Assembly: GCA_944326695.1 (NCBI GenBank)
Contig: CALVEZ010000032.1
Location: 1-39,838 of the forward strand
DNA length: 39,838 bases
Origin: Candidatus Bilophila faecipullorum
Lineage (GTDB): Bacteria; Desulfobacterota; Desulfovibrionia; Desulfovibrionales; Desulfovibrionaceae
Direction: 5' to 3'
This document shows positions 1 to 8,902 of this stretch, in pieces (position 1 is the first letter of the stretch; each line of letters opens with the position of its first letter). The position numbers were made by a program, and so were the translations under genes. The notes under the pieces were generated by a model that searched no databases, was not told the origin of the DNA, and worked only from the letters and a program-made list of their open reading frames with translations.

Positions 1-34
1 GGAGAAGGGACTTTCTCTAGAAAGTCCCTTCTCC
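1..34. terminator. Perfect 15-bp hairpin at the window edge
   Basis: Positions 1-15 and 20-34 are perfectly self-complementary around a TCTA loop. No T-tract follows on the plus strand, and the sequence left of position 1 is not visible. It probably ends a minus-strand transcript (the nitroreductase) or a gene outside the window. Confidence 0.6.
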
Positions 35-154
35 CCTCCCCCGCACCCCCTCCCCTCATCTTCAAAGATTTTTGACTGGTGGGGAGGCGGCGCGTCAGGA
101 GTTCAGTGTGTGGAAGGAGGCTGTCCTCGGTGGACGGAAGGGGGCGCGCCGTTC

Positions 155-681
155 CTAAAAATGTTCCCGGACGATGGTAGCCTCAAGAGGCTTGCGCATC
201 TTGTCATGGCGATCGGGCGACTTCGCTTCGCCCGCCGCGTAGCCGATGGCGAGAATGTGTGCTCGGGCACGATGCCCTCGGGGATATTGAAGGCCTCGCG
301 CAGGCGTTCCGGTTCAAAACGCGCCATCCAGCAGCTTCCGAGGCCGAGAGCGGTAGCTTCGAGGAGCATGTGCGTGGCCACGATGGACGTATCCGTTTCC
401 AGCGAATTCTTGTTGGGGTCGAAGGGAGAAACCCACGCTTCCGACTGCACGCCGCAAACGACGATCCCGAGGGGATAGCCCTGCACGTTGGTGCATTTGG
501 TGAGCTTCTCCAATCCCTCTGGACTTTGCACGATCAGGATGCGGTGGGGCTGGTTGTTCTTGGCGGTGGGAGCCACGCGCCCCGCTTCGAGGATGCGTTC
601 CAGCTTCTCCGCTTCCACGGGCTGCGGAAGATAGGTGCGGACCGAATAACGACGCCGGGCCAGATCAAGAAAATCGCTCAT
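155..681 (-). pseudogene. Nitroreductase family protein, frameshifted near its C terminus
   Basis: FMN-dependent nitroreductase-like protein. The N-terminal part has the family hallmarks: RRSVR-like start (RRRYSVRTY), APTAKNNQPHR for FMN phosphate binding, and a GLGSCWMARF segment. After VPEH the frame is lost. Removing two bases from the TGTGTG run at 256-261 restores a normal tail (HILAIGYAAGEAKSPDRHDK...) that ends at a stop at 155-157, giving the usual ~174 residues. As it stands, the open frame runs on to 103 with an unrelated tail (192 residues). It is divergent from an HxlR regulator, a common pairing. The frameshift could be a real mutation, a slippage allele or a sequencing error. 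FMN binding parts are intact, so partial function cannot be excluded. Confidence 0.85.
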
Positions 682-707
682 GGTGAACCTCCGATGTGTT
701 TACGCCT

Positions 708-758
708 ACTATAGAGGTACGAATGAATATTGCAAGTACGCACATTTTTATCATATAG
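708..758. promoter_or_regulatory. Divergent promoters sharing a palindromic -35
   Basis: TTGCAA at 730-735 is its own reverse complement. On the plus strand it pairs with ATATAG at 753-758 (17-bp spacer) toward the HxlR gene. On the minus strand it pairs with TATAGT (713-708, 16-bp spacer) toward the nitroreductase gene. GTAC sequences at 717-720 and 736-739 flank the shared hexamer and could be regulator half-sites. Inferred from sequence only. Confidence 0.5.
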
Positions 759-788
759 TGGCGAAAAAGATACTAAGGGGGAGGCAAC

Positions 789-1187
789 GTGAAACGGCTC
801 AAGCCCCAATACAAGTGTTCGCTTGAATTGGCGATGGAACTGGTAGGCGGCAAATGGAAGCTGGTGCTGCTGTGGCACCTCTTGAGCGGAACCCACCGCT
901 TCTGCGAACTCAAGCGCAAACTGGGTGATATTACTCAGAAAATGCTCACCCTTCAGCTTCGGGAACTCGAAGAGGCCGGACTGATCACGCGGACGGTCTA
1001 TCCGGTCGTCCCTCCCCGGGTGGACTACGAACTGACGGAGCGGGGCAGGGCGCTGGCTCCTGTGCTCAAGGACCTTTGCGCGTGGGCGGGCGGCTATGCC
1101 GCCGAGAAGGGGATTGCCTTGCTGCCCAAAGGCGGGGCGACGGAGGAAGGCTGCGCCGGAAAGGTGGATTGTTGCCTTGGAGCTTGA
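789..1187 (+). CDS. HxlR-family winged-helix transcriptional regulator
   Basis: DNA-binding regulator of 132 residues, typical for the HxlR (MarR-like) family. The winged-helix core spans about residues 10-100, with the family signatures GGKWKLVLLWHLL, FCELKRKLGDITQKMLTLQLRELE and the wing VPPRVDYELTERG. Cys10 sits where thiol-sensing family members such as YodB and HypR carry their redox-active cysteine. More cysteines lie in the tail (CAGKVDCC). Start is GTG at 789 with a GGGGGAGG ribosome site just upstream. It is divergent from the nitroreductase gene, so it probably controls that gene in response to electrophiles or oxidants (inference). Confidence 0.9.
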   Translation: MKRLKPQYKCSLELAMELVGGKWKLVLLWHLLSGTHRFCELKRKLGDITQKMLTLQLRELEEAGLITRTVYPVVPPRVDYELTERGRALAPVLKDLCAWAGGYAAEKGIALLPKGGATEEGCAGKVDCCLGA

Positions 1188-1251
1188 CTTTTGGGGGAAA
1201 GATAGGTAACGCTCTGGGGCTTGCAAACGTTCCTGCACTACGGAGAAGTTC

Positions 1252-2778
<1,527 letters not shown>

Positions 2779-2923
2779 GCCTTTCCTGCTGGGCCGTTCG
2801 GCACCCGGTCGGTTATTCCCCGGCCGAAAGGCTGGTGGCGAGTTTCCGGCCCACGTCGTGCAGGTCGCAAGGTTTTCCCCTTGTTTTTGAGCAACAACTT
2901 GATGATCCAACAGGAGTTTTCCA

Positions 2924-3175
2924 ATGTCCGTTAAACTGAGACTCACCCGCATGGGCAACAAGAAGCGTTCCTTCTTCCGTATCGTGGCCACCAACTCCGC
3001 CAGCCGTCGCGATGGCCGTCCGCTGGAATTCCTGGGCTACTACAACCCGCAGGTCAGCCCCGCCGACATCAAGATCGACACCGACAAGGTGAAGAAGTGG
3101 ATGGACCTCGGCGCCGAAATGACCGATACGGTGCGTTCGCTCATGAAGCAGTACGCAAAGAAGGCCGAAGCCTAG
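2924..3175 (+). CDS. rpsP: 30S ribosomal protein S16
   Basis: Small-subunit ribosomal protein, 83 residues, the usual length. The start [21 protein letters not shown] is diagnostic, as is the [13 protein letters not shown] segment. An AGGAG ribosome site precedes the ATG. It lies 145 bp after ffh and before khpA/rimM, the common bacterial order for this ribosome-maturation cluster. Confidence 0.98.
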   Translation: MSVKLRLTRMGNKKRSFFRIVATNSASRRDGRPLEFLGYYNPQVSPADIKIDTDKVKKWMDLGAEMTDTVRSLMKQYAKKAEA

Positions 3176-3485
3176 TCTCATTCGGCAATCCGGTTTTCAG
3201 CGACCCGGGTCCGGCCTCTGCGGGTCGGCTCGGGTCGCTTGCGTTTGCGGTGTGGGCCATTCCGTTTCCTGCCGCTGCAAGGCTGGCGGGAAGGTCTTTC
3301 CGCCGAGGAACTTTTCCCTTCGCCGGACCGGAGAAGGTTCCTTCGTGTGCCGGGCGCATACGCGGTGTACCCGGATGTGACGGAACGCAGACGCGGGGTT
3401 TTCCCGTGCTCGGATCGTAAAGTGCCGGACCGTCTTTTCCGGCGGGGCATTTCGCGGTTTCCCCATCAATACAGGTCAGGTAAGT
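3176..3485 (+). other. Gene-free gap between rpsP and khpA with a 9-bp hairpin
   Basis: No convincing gene here. A hairpin with arms 3199-3207 and 3231-3239 (AGCGACCCG / CGGGTCGCT) lies 23 bp after the rpsP stop, with no T-tract. It could be an attenuator or mRNA-stabilising element between rpsP and khpA. The gap is long for a cluster usually packed tightly. Confidence 0.5.
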
Positions 3486-3716
3486 ATGAAAGCGTTTATC
3501 GAATTTGTCGCCAAGGGGCTTGTGGATAAGCCCGAAGACGTGCAGGTCACCGAAGTGGAAGGGGAGCAGGGCGCGGTTCTTGAATTGCGGGTCGCCAAGG
3601 AAGACCTCGGAAAGGTCATCGGGAAGCAGGGGCGCACGGCGCGGGCCTTGCGCACGCTCCTTGGGGCTGCCTCTTCCAAGGCACGGCGGCGGATCATGCT
3701 GGAAATCGTGGAGTAG
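3486..3716 (+). CDS. khpA: KH-domain RNA-binding protein KhpA
   Basis: Small RNA-binding protein of one KH domain, 76 residues, as expected for KhpA. The KH GxxG loop is seen as [15 protein letters not shown] (about residues 42-56), preceded by ELRVAKEDL. KhpA proteins bind RNA broadly and in some bacteria pair with KhpB/Jag; that partner is not in the window. It ends 3 bp before the GTG start of rimM, so the two are probably translationally coupled. Confidence 0.95.
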   Translation: MKAFIEFVAKGLVDKPEDVQVTEVEGEQGAVLELRVAKEDLGKVIGKQGRTARALRTLLGAASSKARRRIMLEIVE

Positions 3717-3719
3717 CCC

Positions 3720-4259
3720 GTGGCGCATCGCTTTTTGCCCCACGATCTGGTGGAGATCGGCACGCTGACCCGGCCACACGGCATCCGGGGGGAAATGCGC
3801 GTCGACTATTACGCGGATTCGGTTGACCTTTTGCGCGGAGACGCCGTCTATCTTCAGGCGGGCAGCCAGCCTCCCCGCAAGGTGACGGTGGACACCGTCC
3901 GCTTGCATCAGGGGACGCCCCTCGTCCGTTTCACCGAGGCCCCCGACCGCACCAGCGCCGAATATCTGCGCGGCCAGACCCTCCTTGTCCCGGAATCCTC
4001 CTTGCCCGAGCTGGAGGATGACGAAATGTATCTCAATGATCTCATGGGCCTCTCCGTAGTGCTCGACACGACGGGCGAGACGCTCGGCGTCCTTGAGCAC
4101 GTCCTTTTCCACGGCGAACAGGAAGTCTGGTCCATTCAGACCCCGGCGGGCAAGGAAATCCTGCTCCCCGCCGTACCCGAATTCGTGGCGGATATTGATC
4201 TCGACGCCGAAGTCATCCGCATCACCCCCCCCGAGGGCCTGCTCGAACTCTATCTTTAA
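3720..4259 (+). CDS. rimM: Ribosome maturation factor RimM
   Basis: Assembly factor that binds S19 during late 30S maturation, 179 residues, normal length. The N-terminal RimM beta-barrel starts FLPHDLVEIGTLTRPHGIRGE. The C-terminal PRC-barrel is seen as DEMYLNDLMGLSVV and GKEILLPAVPEFV. The GTG start at 3720 follows the khpA stop by 3 bp. The usual next genes, trmD and rplS, do not follow; a terminator closes the transcript. Confidence 0.97.
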   Translation: MAHRFLPHDLVEIGTLTRPHGIRGEMRVDYYADSVDLLRGDAVYLQAGSQPPRKVTVDTVRLHQGTPLVRFTEAPDRTSAEYLRGQTLLVPESSLPELEDDEMYLNDLMGLSVVLDTTGETLGVLEHVLFHGEQEVWSIQTPAGKEILLPAVPEFVADIDLDAEVIRITPPEGLLELYL

Positions 4260-4305
4260 GAAACCGTTGTCTTCCGCCGCAGCGCGGGCATCTTCAGGTG
4301 CAGGG

Positions 4306-4331
4306 AAAGGCCGTGTCCGCACGGCCTTTTT
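4306..4331 (+). terminator. Rho-independent terminator after rimM
   Basis: Perfect 10-bp stem (4306-4315 with 4320-4329), TCCG loop, and a T5 run at 4327-4331 overlapping the end of the stem. It lies 46 bp after the rimM stop. Confidence 0.9.
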
Positions 4332-4793
4332 GCGTACACGGTCGGGAGGCGTGTGCCGGACTCCGGCAGAGAGGAGGGCTCAGGGTTCATCTGGGAGGCC
4401 AGCCTTTCTGCGACTCTGGTTTCGGGGCGCACAAAAGCCTCTTGGAGCGAGAAGGTAGAGGTGGAAGAGCCCGGCCTCTTCATTTTTGCGGGCGGACAAG
4501 CCAAGGCTACGGGAAAAGGCTTCGGAAGGGGGCAATTTTCGTTTGTCCGGTGGATTGAGGAGAGGTGTGAAGGTGTAGGAAGGCCGCCTCTCGTCTTTTT
4601 TCGGCAATGCGGGAATATTTGTGTCGCGTCTTACCGGAGATGGCCTGCCGGATTTCGGGAAAGTTCCGTTGATGCCCATCTAGGTGAGGGCATGATGGGG
4701 AATTACCGCATTTTGCAAGGGGCACGCGGGCGGAATCAAACCGTTTTTTCCGTAGCGTCTCGCAGGTTGCGGCCACGCGGGTGGAACCGGGCC
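4332..4793. other. Gene-free convergent gap between rimM and tupC
   Basis: About 460 bp between the rimM terminator and the 3' end of the minus-strand transporter operon. No reading frame here has recognisable protein features. I looked for remnants of trmD, rplS or a tungstate-binding protein and saw none. Confidence 0.5.
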
Positions 4794-5465
4794 TCAGGCC
4801 AGTTTGCCTTCCCGCAGAGTGATGAGGCGATCCGCAAGGGGGGCCAACCATTCCTGATCATGGGAAACCACGACCACGGCGGAACCTTCGTCGGCGGCAT
4901 GACGGGCGGCCACGGCGATGCGTTCCGCGCTTTGCTGATCCACGCTGGCGGTAGGTTCGTCCATGAGCAGGACGCGGGGCCGCAGAGCAAGCCGGGCGGC
5001 AAGGGCCACGCGCTGGCTTTCGCCTCCCGACAGCTCGTGGCGGCGGCGCTGCCAAAAGACGGCGGGGTCGAGCCCCACGGCGAGAAGGGCGCTTTCGATT
5101 TCCTTGCGCACGGTGAAGGCGTCGCGGATGCCCCGGACGCGCAGGCCGTAGGCCACGTTGGAGGCGACGGAGCGCGAGAGCAGGTAGGGCGTTTGCAGCA
5201 GCAGGGTGACCTGGCGGCGCTGGTTGAGGTTGCCGACCTCCGCAGGCTGGCCTTCAAAGAGGATCGTCCCGGCGTCCGGCGGCTCCAGAAGGGCGATGAT
5301 GCGCAGAAGCGTGGATTTGCCGCTGCCGTTGTGCCCGCGGATGCCCAAGATTTGCCCGGCATGGATGTCCAGTTCGGAAAGATGCAGTACCGTGCGCACG
5401 GCGTCGCGTTGGCCCGGTTCGGGATAGGTGCGGAGGATGTTTTCCAGATGGAACAGCGGCGTCAC
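4794..5465 (-). CDS. tupC: Tungstate-type ABC transporter ATP-binding protein TupC
   Basis: ATPase of an oxyanion importer, 223 residues. It shows Walker A (GHNGSGKST), Q-loop (LLLQTPYLLS), signature (LSGGESQR), Walker B (VLLMDEPTASVD) and H-loop (VVVSHDQ). The chosen start is GTG at 5465, whose GTGA overlaps the permease stop by 4 bp, a classic coupled junction. A longer open frame upstream only shadows the permease gene. The substrate is assigned from the TupB-like permease. Tungstate uptake fits an anaerobe that makes tungsten or molybdenum enzymes such as formate dehydrogenases. Substrate not proven. Confidence 0.88.
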   Translation of the reverse strand: MTPLFHLENILRTYPEPGQRDAVRTVLHLSELDIHAGQILGIRGHNGSGKSTLLRIIALLEPPDAGTILFEGQPAEVGNLNQRRQVTLLLQTPYLLSRSVASNVAYGLRVRGIRDAFTVRKEIESALLAVGLDPAVFWQRRRHELSGGESQRVALAARLALRPRVLLMDEPTASVDQQSAERIAVAARHAADEGSAVVVVSHDQEWLAPLADRLITLREGKLA

Positions 5466-6157
5466 GGTCCCATCCTCCGGCGCAGGGCGGCCAGCCCCAT
5501 GTTGAGCGCAAAGGCCAGCCCCACCAGCACCATGCCGAGCGCGATGCTGCGGGCGTAATCGCCTTTGCCCGTTTCCAGCGTGATCGCCGTGGTGATGGTC
5601 CGGGTGGACCATTTGATGTTGCCGCCCACCAGCATGGAGATGCCTACCTCGGAAACCACGCGCCCGAAGGCCGTGATGCAGGCCGTGAGCAGGTGAAAGC
5701 GCAGTTCGCGCACCGTGGAGAAGAGCAGTTGCCACGGCCCCGCGCCGAGCGTGCGCAGGGTGGGGGCCAGCAGACGATCCGCCTGTTCTACGGCGAGGCA
5801 AGTGTGGGCGATGACGATGGGCAGACCAAGCAGGGCCAGCCCGATGGCAATCCCCGGCACGGTGAAGAGGAGTTCCCAGTCCGCGAGCGGGCCTTGCCGC
5901 GCCAGCAGAAGGTAGACGAGCAGCCCGAGCACGACCGTAGGGAAGGACAGGGCCGTGTCCACGAGAAGGCGCAGGAAATGGCGTCCCGGAAAGCGGGCGT
6001 AGCCGAGCAGGAAGCCGAGCGGCACCCCCGGGATGATGCACCCGAGCATGGCGAGGCCGGAGGTGGACAAGGTGGCCTGCACTGCGGCGAAGGTTTCGGG
6101 ATCGCCGTTGGCGAGCAGGACGAACGCCTCGCTGAAGCCTTGGGTGATGACGCTCAT
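5462..6157 (-). CDS. tupB: Tungstate-type ABC transporter permease TupB
   Basis: Inner-membrane permease of 231 residues with about five or six hydrophobic segments. The stretch GRVVSEVGISMLVGGNIK, continued by WSTRTITTAITLETGKG, is the coupling region typical of TupB/WtpB-like tungstate and molybdate permeases. It overlaps tupC by 4 bp and starts 21 bp after the small exported protein's stop. The binding protein TupA, normally first in this operon, is not present here, so it must be elsewhere or be replaced. Tungstate is more likely than molybdate by motif memory, not proven. Confidence 0.88.
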   Translation of the reverse strand: MSVITQGFSEAFVLLANGDPETFAAVQATLSTSGLAMLGCIIPGVPLGFLLGYARFPGRHFLRLLVDTALSFPTVVLGLLVYLLLARQGPLADWELLFTVPGIAIGLALLGLPIVIAHTCLAVEQADRLLAPTLRTLGAGPWQLLFSTVRELRFHLLTACITAFGRVVSEVGISMLVGGNIKWSTRTITTAITLETGKGDYARSIALGMVLVGLAFALNMGLAALRRRMGP

Positions 6158-6178
6158 CTCGCCTGCGCGTCCTGTCGG

Positions 6179-6652
6179 CTACTGGAAGAGATAGCCGTAG
6201 CGGGTAGCGAGGCCGTCCGTTTCCTCGACCAGACGCGCGGCCAGTTCGTTGATCTGATCAGGGGTGAGCACGCCCACTTCGCTGGTGAGGAAGTGCCGCA
6301 GGATGTTTTCCGACTGGGAGAAGACCCAGATGGCGGAATAGGCCGAGCCCACGCCCGGACGGGAGGGGAATTCCGGCTTGGTGGCGATAAGGATGCGGAT
6401 TTTCGGCGTGTCCTTGTCGCTGAGGGAGAAAAGGTTGCTGGAGTTGAGGGTTTCCTTGACGCGGGTCGCCAGCCGGGAGCCGATGCTGTCGTTGCCCTCG
6501 AACTCCACGGCAACCGGCGTGTTGCGCTCGGTGATGCGCGTGGGCTTGTCGGGAATGGCCGTATCGCTTTTGGGCGTTTCGGCGGCTATGGCGGGCAGGG
6601 CCGGAATCAGGAGGGAAAGTCCCAGAACCAGAGAACGGAAAAAGGCGTGCAT
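6179..6652 (-). CDS. Small exported protein of unknown function upstream of tupB
   Basis: 157 residues with a clear Sec signal peptide (residues 1-23, cleavage after LPAIA). The mature ~134 residues alternate strands and helices (AVEFEGNDSIGSRLATRVKE..., KIRILIATKP, INELAARLVEETDG). I do not recognise a family. It is too small, and lacks the sequence features, to be a TupA-type binding protein. Its stop lies 21 bp from tupB, so it is probably in the same transcript and sits where tupA would be expected. A good GGAGAT-type ribosome site precedes the ATG. Confidence 0.8.
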   Translation of the reverse strand: MHAFFRSLVLGLSLLIPALPAIAAETPKSDTAIPDKPTRITERNTPVAVEFEGNDSIGSRLATRVKETLNSSNLFSLSDKDTPKIRILIATKPEFPSRPGVGSAYSAIWVFSQSENILRHFLTSEVGVLTPDQINELAARLVEETDGLATRYGYLFQ

Positions 6653-6704
6653 ACGGTATCTCCTACGGCGTAATATCCAATAGTAACGTGTTCTCCGGTG
6701 CGCT

Positions 6705-7880
6705 TCAAGCCTTGGGGACGGCGTTGAGCTGGATTTCCCGGTCTATGAGCTGTACCAGTGCCAGCGAGCAGCAGGTCAGGGCCGCGCCCATGAAAAAGGG
6801 AATCTGATACCCGAATTCCACCCATATCCAGCCGCCGAGCACGGGCACGAAGACCGCCGCGATGTGATTGATGGTCTGGGCCACGGCCATGGTCGGGGCG
6901 ATGTCCTGCGGTTCCGCGATCTTCTGGAAGAACGTGCGCAGAGCGATGGAGAAGTTGAAGACGATATAGTCGAGGATATAGAGAATGCCAGCCACCCACG
7001 CGCTGCCGGTAGTGGCGTAACCGGTGAAGATGACGAGGGCCGTAGAATATTCGATGCTCAGAAGCTTGCGTTCCCCGATGCGGTTGATGGCCCGGCCGAT
7101 GAGGGGATTCAGGAACCAGTTGATGCCGTAGTTGATCATGAACAGGATGGCCACGGTATGCACGGAAAAGGCGAAGTGATCCACGAGCAGGAAGAGCGCG
7201 AAGACGGTGAAAATCTGCCGCCGCGCCCCGAGGAGGAGCGTCAGCAGGTAGAAGAGCCAGTATTTGCGCTTGAAGACCATTTTTTTGCTCTGGACGGGCA
7301 GGTCCTTGTTCGTCGGATCAAGGAGCAGGCCCCAGACCCCGGTCAGGGCACACAACGCGCCCACGATGAGGAACATGGACGTATACGGCAGAAAGCCGGA
7401 GCAGGAGAAGACGAAGACCGAGGCGGCGAGGCTCCCGCCCGCCGCCAGCCCGCGCAGCTTCCCCATGACCAGCGGCGTGGTGCGCAGATCAAAATATTGC
7501 AGCAGCAGCGACTGGTTGACGGCCTCGAAAAAGTGGAAACCGAAGGACATGAGCAGCGTGGTCAGGATGATGGGGAAAAGCGAGGGAAAGAAGCCCGTCA
7601 GCGCCGTGCCAAGCCCGGTGGCGAGGGCGGCTATGGCCGCAACGCGGTGCTCCTTCATGACCAGCAGGATCGGGATGATCAAAAAGCCGAGCAGTCCCGG
7701 CACCTCGCGCAGCGACTGGACCAGCCCGTTGTCCGCCGCGGACAGATGCGCGCTTTCCACGGCGAAGTTGGTATAGAGCAGCGTCCAGCCCTGATAGCCC
7801 AGCGTGGTGCCGAGCGTCAGGAGGAACAGAAAAAAGTACATGCGCGGGTCCGCGCCTTTTGGCGGTGTGGGCGGAAACAT
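6705..7880 (-). CDS. Major facilitator superfamily transporter
   Basis: Integral membrane protein of 391 residues with about 12 hydrophobic segments, the usual MFS size. The N-terminal helix YFFLFLLTLGTTLGYQGW and the central basic loop (PVQSKKMVFKRKYW) separate two six-helix halves. The start at 7880 is supported by a perfect AGGAGG ribosome site 4 bp upstream. It is the first gene of a same-strand run with the exported protein and tupBC (52-bp gap), though co-transcription is not certain. Substrate unknown. Confidence 0.88.
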   Translation of the reverse strand: MFPPTPPKGADPRMYFFLFLLTLGTTLGYQGWTLLYTNFAVESAHLSAADNGLVQSLREVPGLLGFLIIPILLVMKEHRVAAIAALATGLGTALTGFFPSLFPIILTTLLMSFGFHFFEAVNQSLLLQYFDLRTTPLVMGKLRGLAAGGSLAASVFVFSCSGFLPYTSMFLIVGALCALTGVWGLLLDPTNKDLPVQSKKMVFKRKYWLFYLLTLLLGARRQIFTVFALFLLVDHFAFSVHTVAILFMINYGINWFLNPLIGRAINRIGERKLLSIEYSTALVIFTGYATTGSAWVAGILYILDYIVFNFSIALRTFFQKIAEPQDIAPTMAVAQTINHIAAVFVPVLGGWIWVEFGYQIPFFMGAALTCCSLALVQLIDREIQLNAVPKA

Positions 7881-7935
7881 GGAACCTCCTGAAGATGCTC
7901 AAGCGGACCGTGGACCTTTTTGGGCGGTGTGGGCG

Positions 7936-7958
7936 ACAACAAGCATTGTTCTTATAAG
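7936..7958 (-). promoter_or_regulatory. Possible promoter and operator of the MFS gene
   Basis: An AACAA-GCA-TTGTT palindrome (7938-7950) sits next to TTATAAG on the minus strand (around 7951-7958), which could be a -10 box. This arrangement suggests a repressor site over the transcription start. No good -35 was seen. Inferred only. Confidence 0.3.
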
Positions 7959-8173
7959 GATGATGTTGCGCCAGAGGAGGAAAGGTATCTTTCAAGCCCT
8001 TCCTTCTCTTTCCTCCATGCTCTTTTTTCGGTCCGCTTCGTTCGGCGGGCGCTTTGCGCGGGAACGTCCGGCGGATGGCAGAGGCGGCGGGATGAAGAAG
8101 CCGGGGGAGAGCCGGTCGGGGAAGGCTTCCGGGAAAGGGCCGTCCGCTAGCCATCGTCAGCCCGGGAAGAAGG
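7959..8173. other. Gene-free gap upstream of the MFS gene
   Basis: No convincing gene, repeat or RNA was seen between the MFS promoter area and the purN terminator. Confidence 0.4.
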
Positions 8174-8218
8174 GATGGGGAGAGGAAAACCAGTCTTCAA
8201 GACGTTCCTCTCCCCATC
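8174..8218 (-). terminator. Terminator hairpin after purN
   Basis: A perfect 14-bp stem (8174-8187 with 8205-8218) with a 17-nt loop begins directly after the purN stop. TTTT flanks it on the plus side. It has no strong T-tract in the purN direction, so it may act as a 3' stabiliser or bidirectional terminator. Confidence 0.75.
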
Positions 8219-8220
8219 TT

Positions 8221-8901
8221 TTAAAAACCTTCCTCAAGCGGCGGGTTGACGAGCACGCCCGGCTCGGGATCGGCAAGGGAGCGCGTCCCGGGCAGGAGGT
8301 GCAGGGAACGGCCGTCCGCGTCCATGCGGATGCGGTTTTCCGCCAGCCACTGGAGCGCCTGCGGGTAGATACGGTGCTCCTGCGCGTGAATGCGGTTCTG
8401 GAGATCGTCGAGCGATTCGCCAGCCACGGCGGGGACCGCAGCCTGTACGATCACCGCGCCGTGGTCCATGATCTCATCGACAAGATGCACGGTGCAGCCC
8501 GTGATCTTCACGCCCCACGCCTGCGCGTCGGCCGCGCCGTGGATGCCGGGGAAGGAGGGCAGAAGAGCGGGGTGGATGTTGATCACGCGGTGCGGAAAGG
8601 CGTTCAGGAAGTCGGGCGTCAACATCCGCATGTAGCCCGCCAGCGCCACGGTGTCCGCCCCGGCCTTGCGGACGGCGTCGGCCACGGCGCGGTCGTAGGA
8701 GGCGCGATCCGGCCACTGCGTATGGTCCATGACCGCACAGACGATCCCGGCGGCCTTGGCGCGTTCGATGACGCGGGCGCCGGGGCGGTTGCAGATCACG
8801 ATCCTGATGTCCACGTCCAGAACGCCGCGCCGTACGGCGTCGACCATCGCCTGAAAGTTGGTGCCGCTGCCCGAGGCGAGGACGGCGAGTTTCAAGGGCA
8901 T
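8221..8901 (-). CDS. purN: Phosphoribosylglycinamide formyltransferase (GART)
   Basis: Third step of purine synthesis: transfers formyl from 10-formyl-THF to GAR. 226 residues, normal length or slightly long. Seen are the phosphate-binding ASGSGTNFQAM (9-19), catalytic Asn108 and His110 in INIHPALLPSFPG, the HLVDE segment and Asp146 before HGAVI. The C-terminal ~30 residues extend past the usual end. Its ATG is 1 bp from the cobA-hemD stop, so it is probably translated by coupling to that gene, an unusual partner for a purine enzyme. Confidence 0.97.
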   Translation of the reverse strand: MPLKLAVLASGSGTNFQAMVDAVRRGVLDVDIRIVICNRPGARVIERAKAAGIVCAVMDHTQWPDRASYDRAVADAVRKAGADTVALAGYMRMLTPDFLNAFPHRVINIHPALLPSFPGIHGAADAQAWGVKITGCTVHLVDEIMDHGAVIVQAAVPAVAGESLDDLQNRIHAQEHRIYPQALQWLAENRIRMDADGRSLHLLPGTRSLADPEPGVLVNPPLEEGF

Positions 8902-8902
8902 G

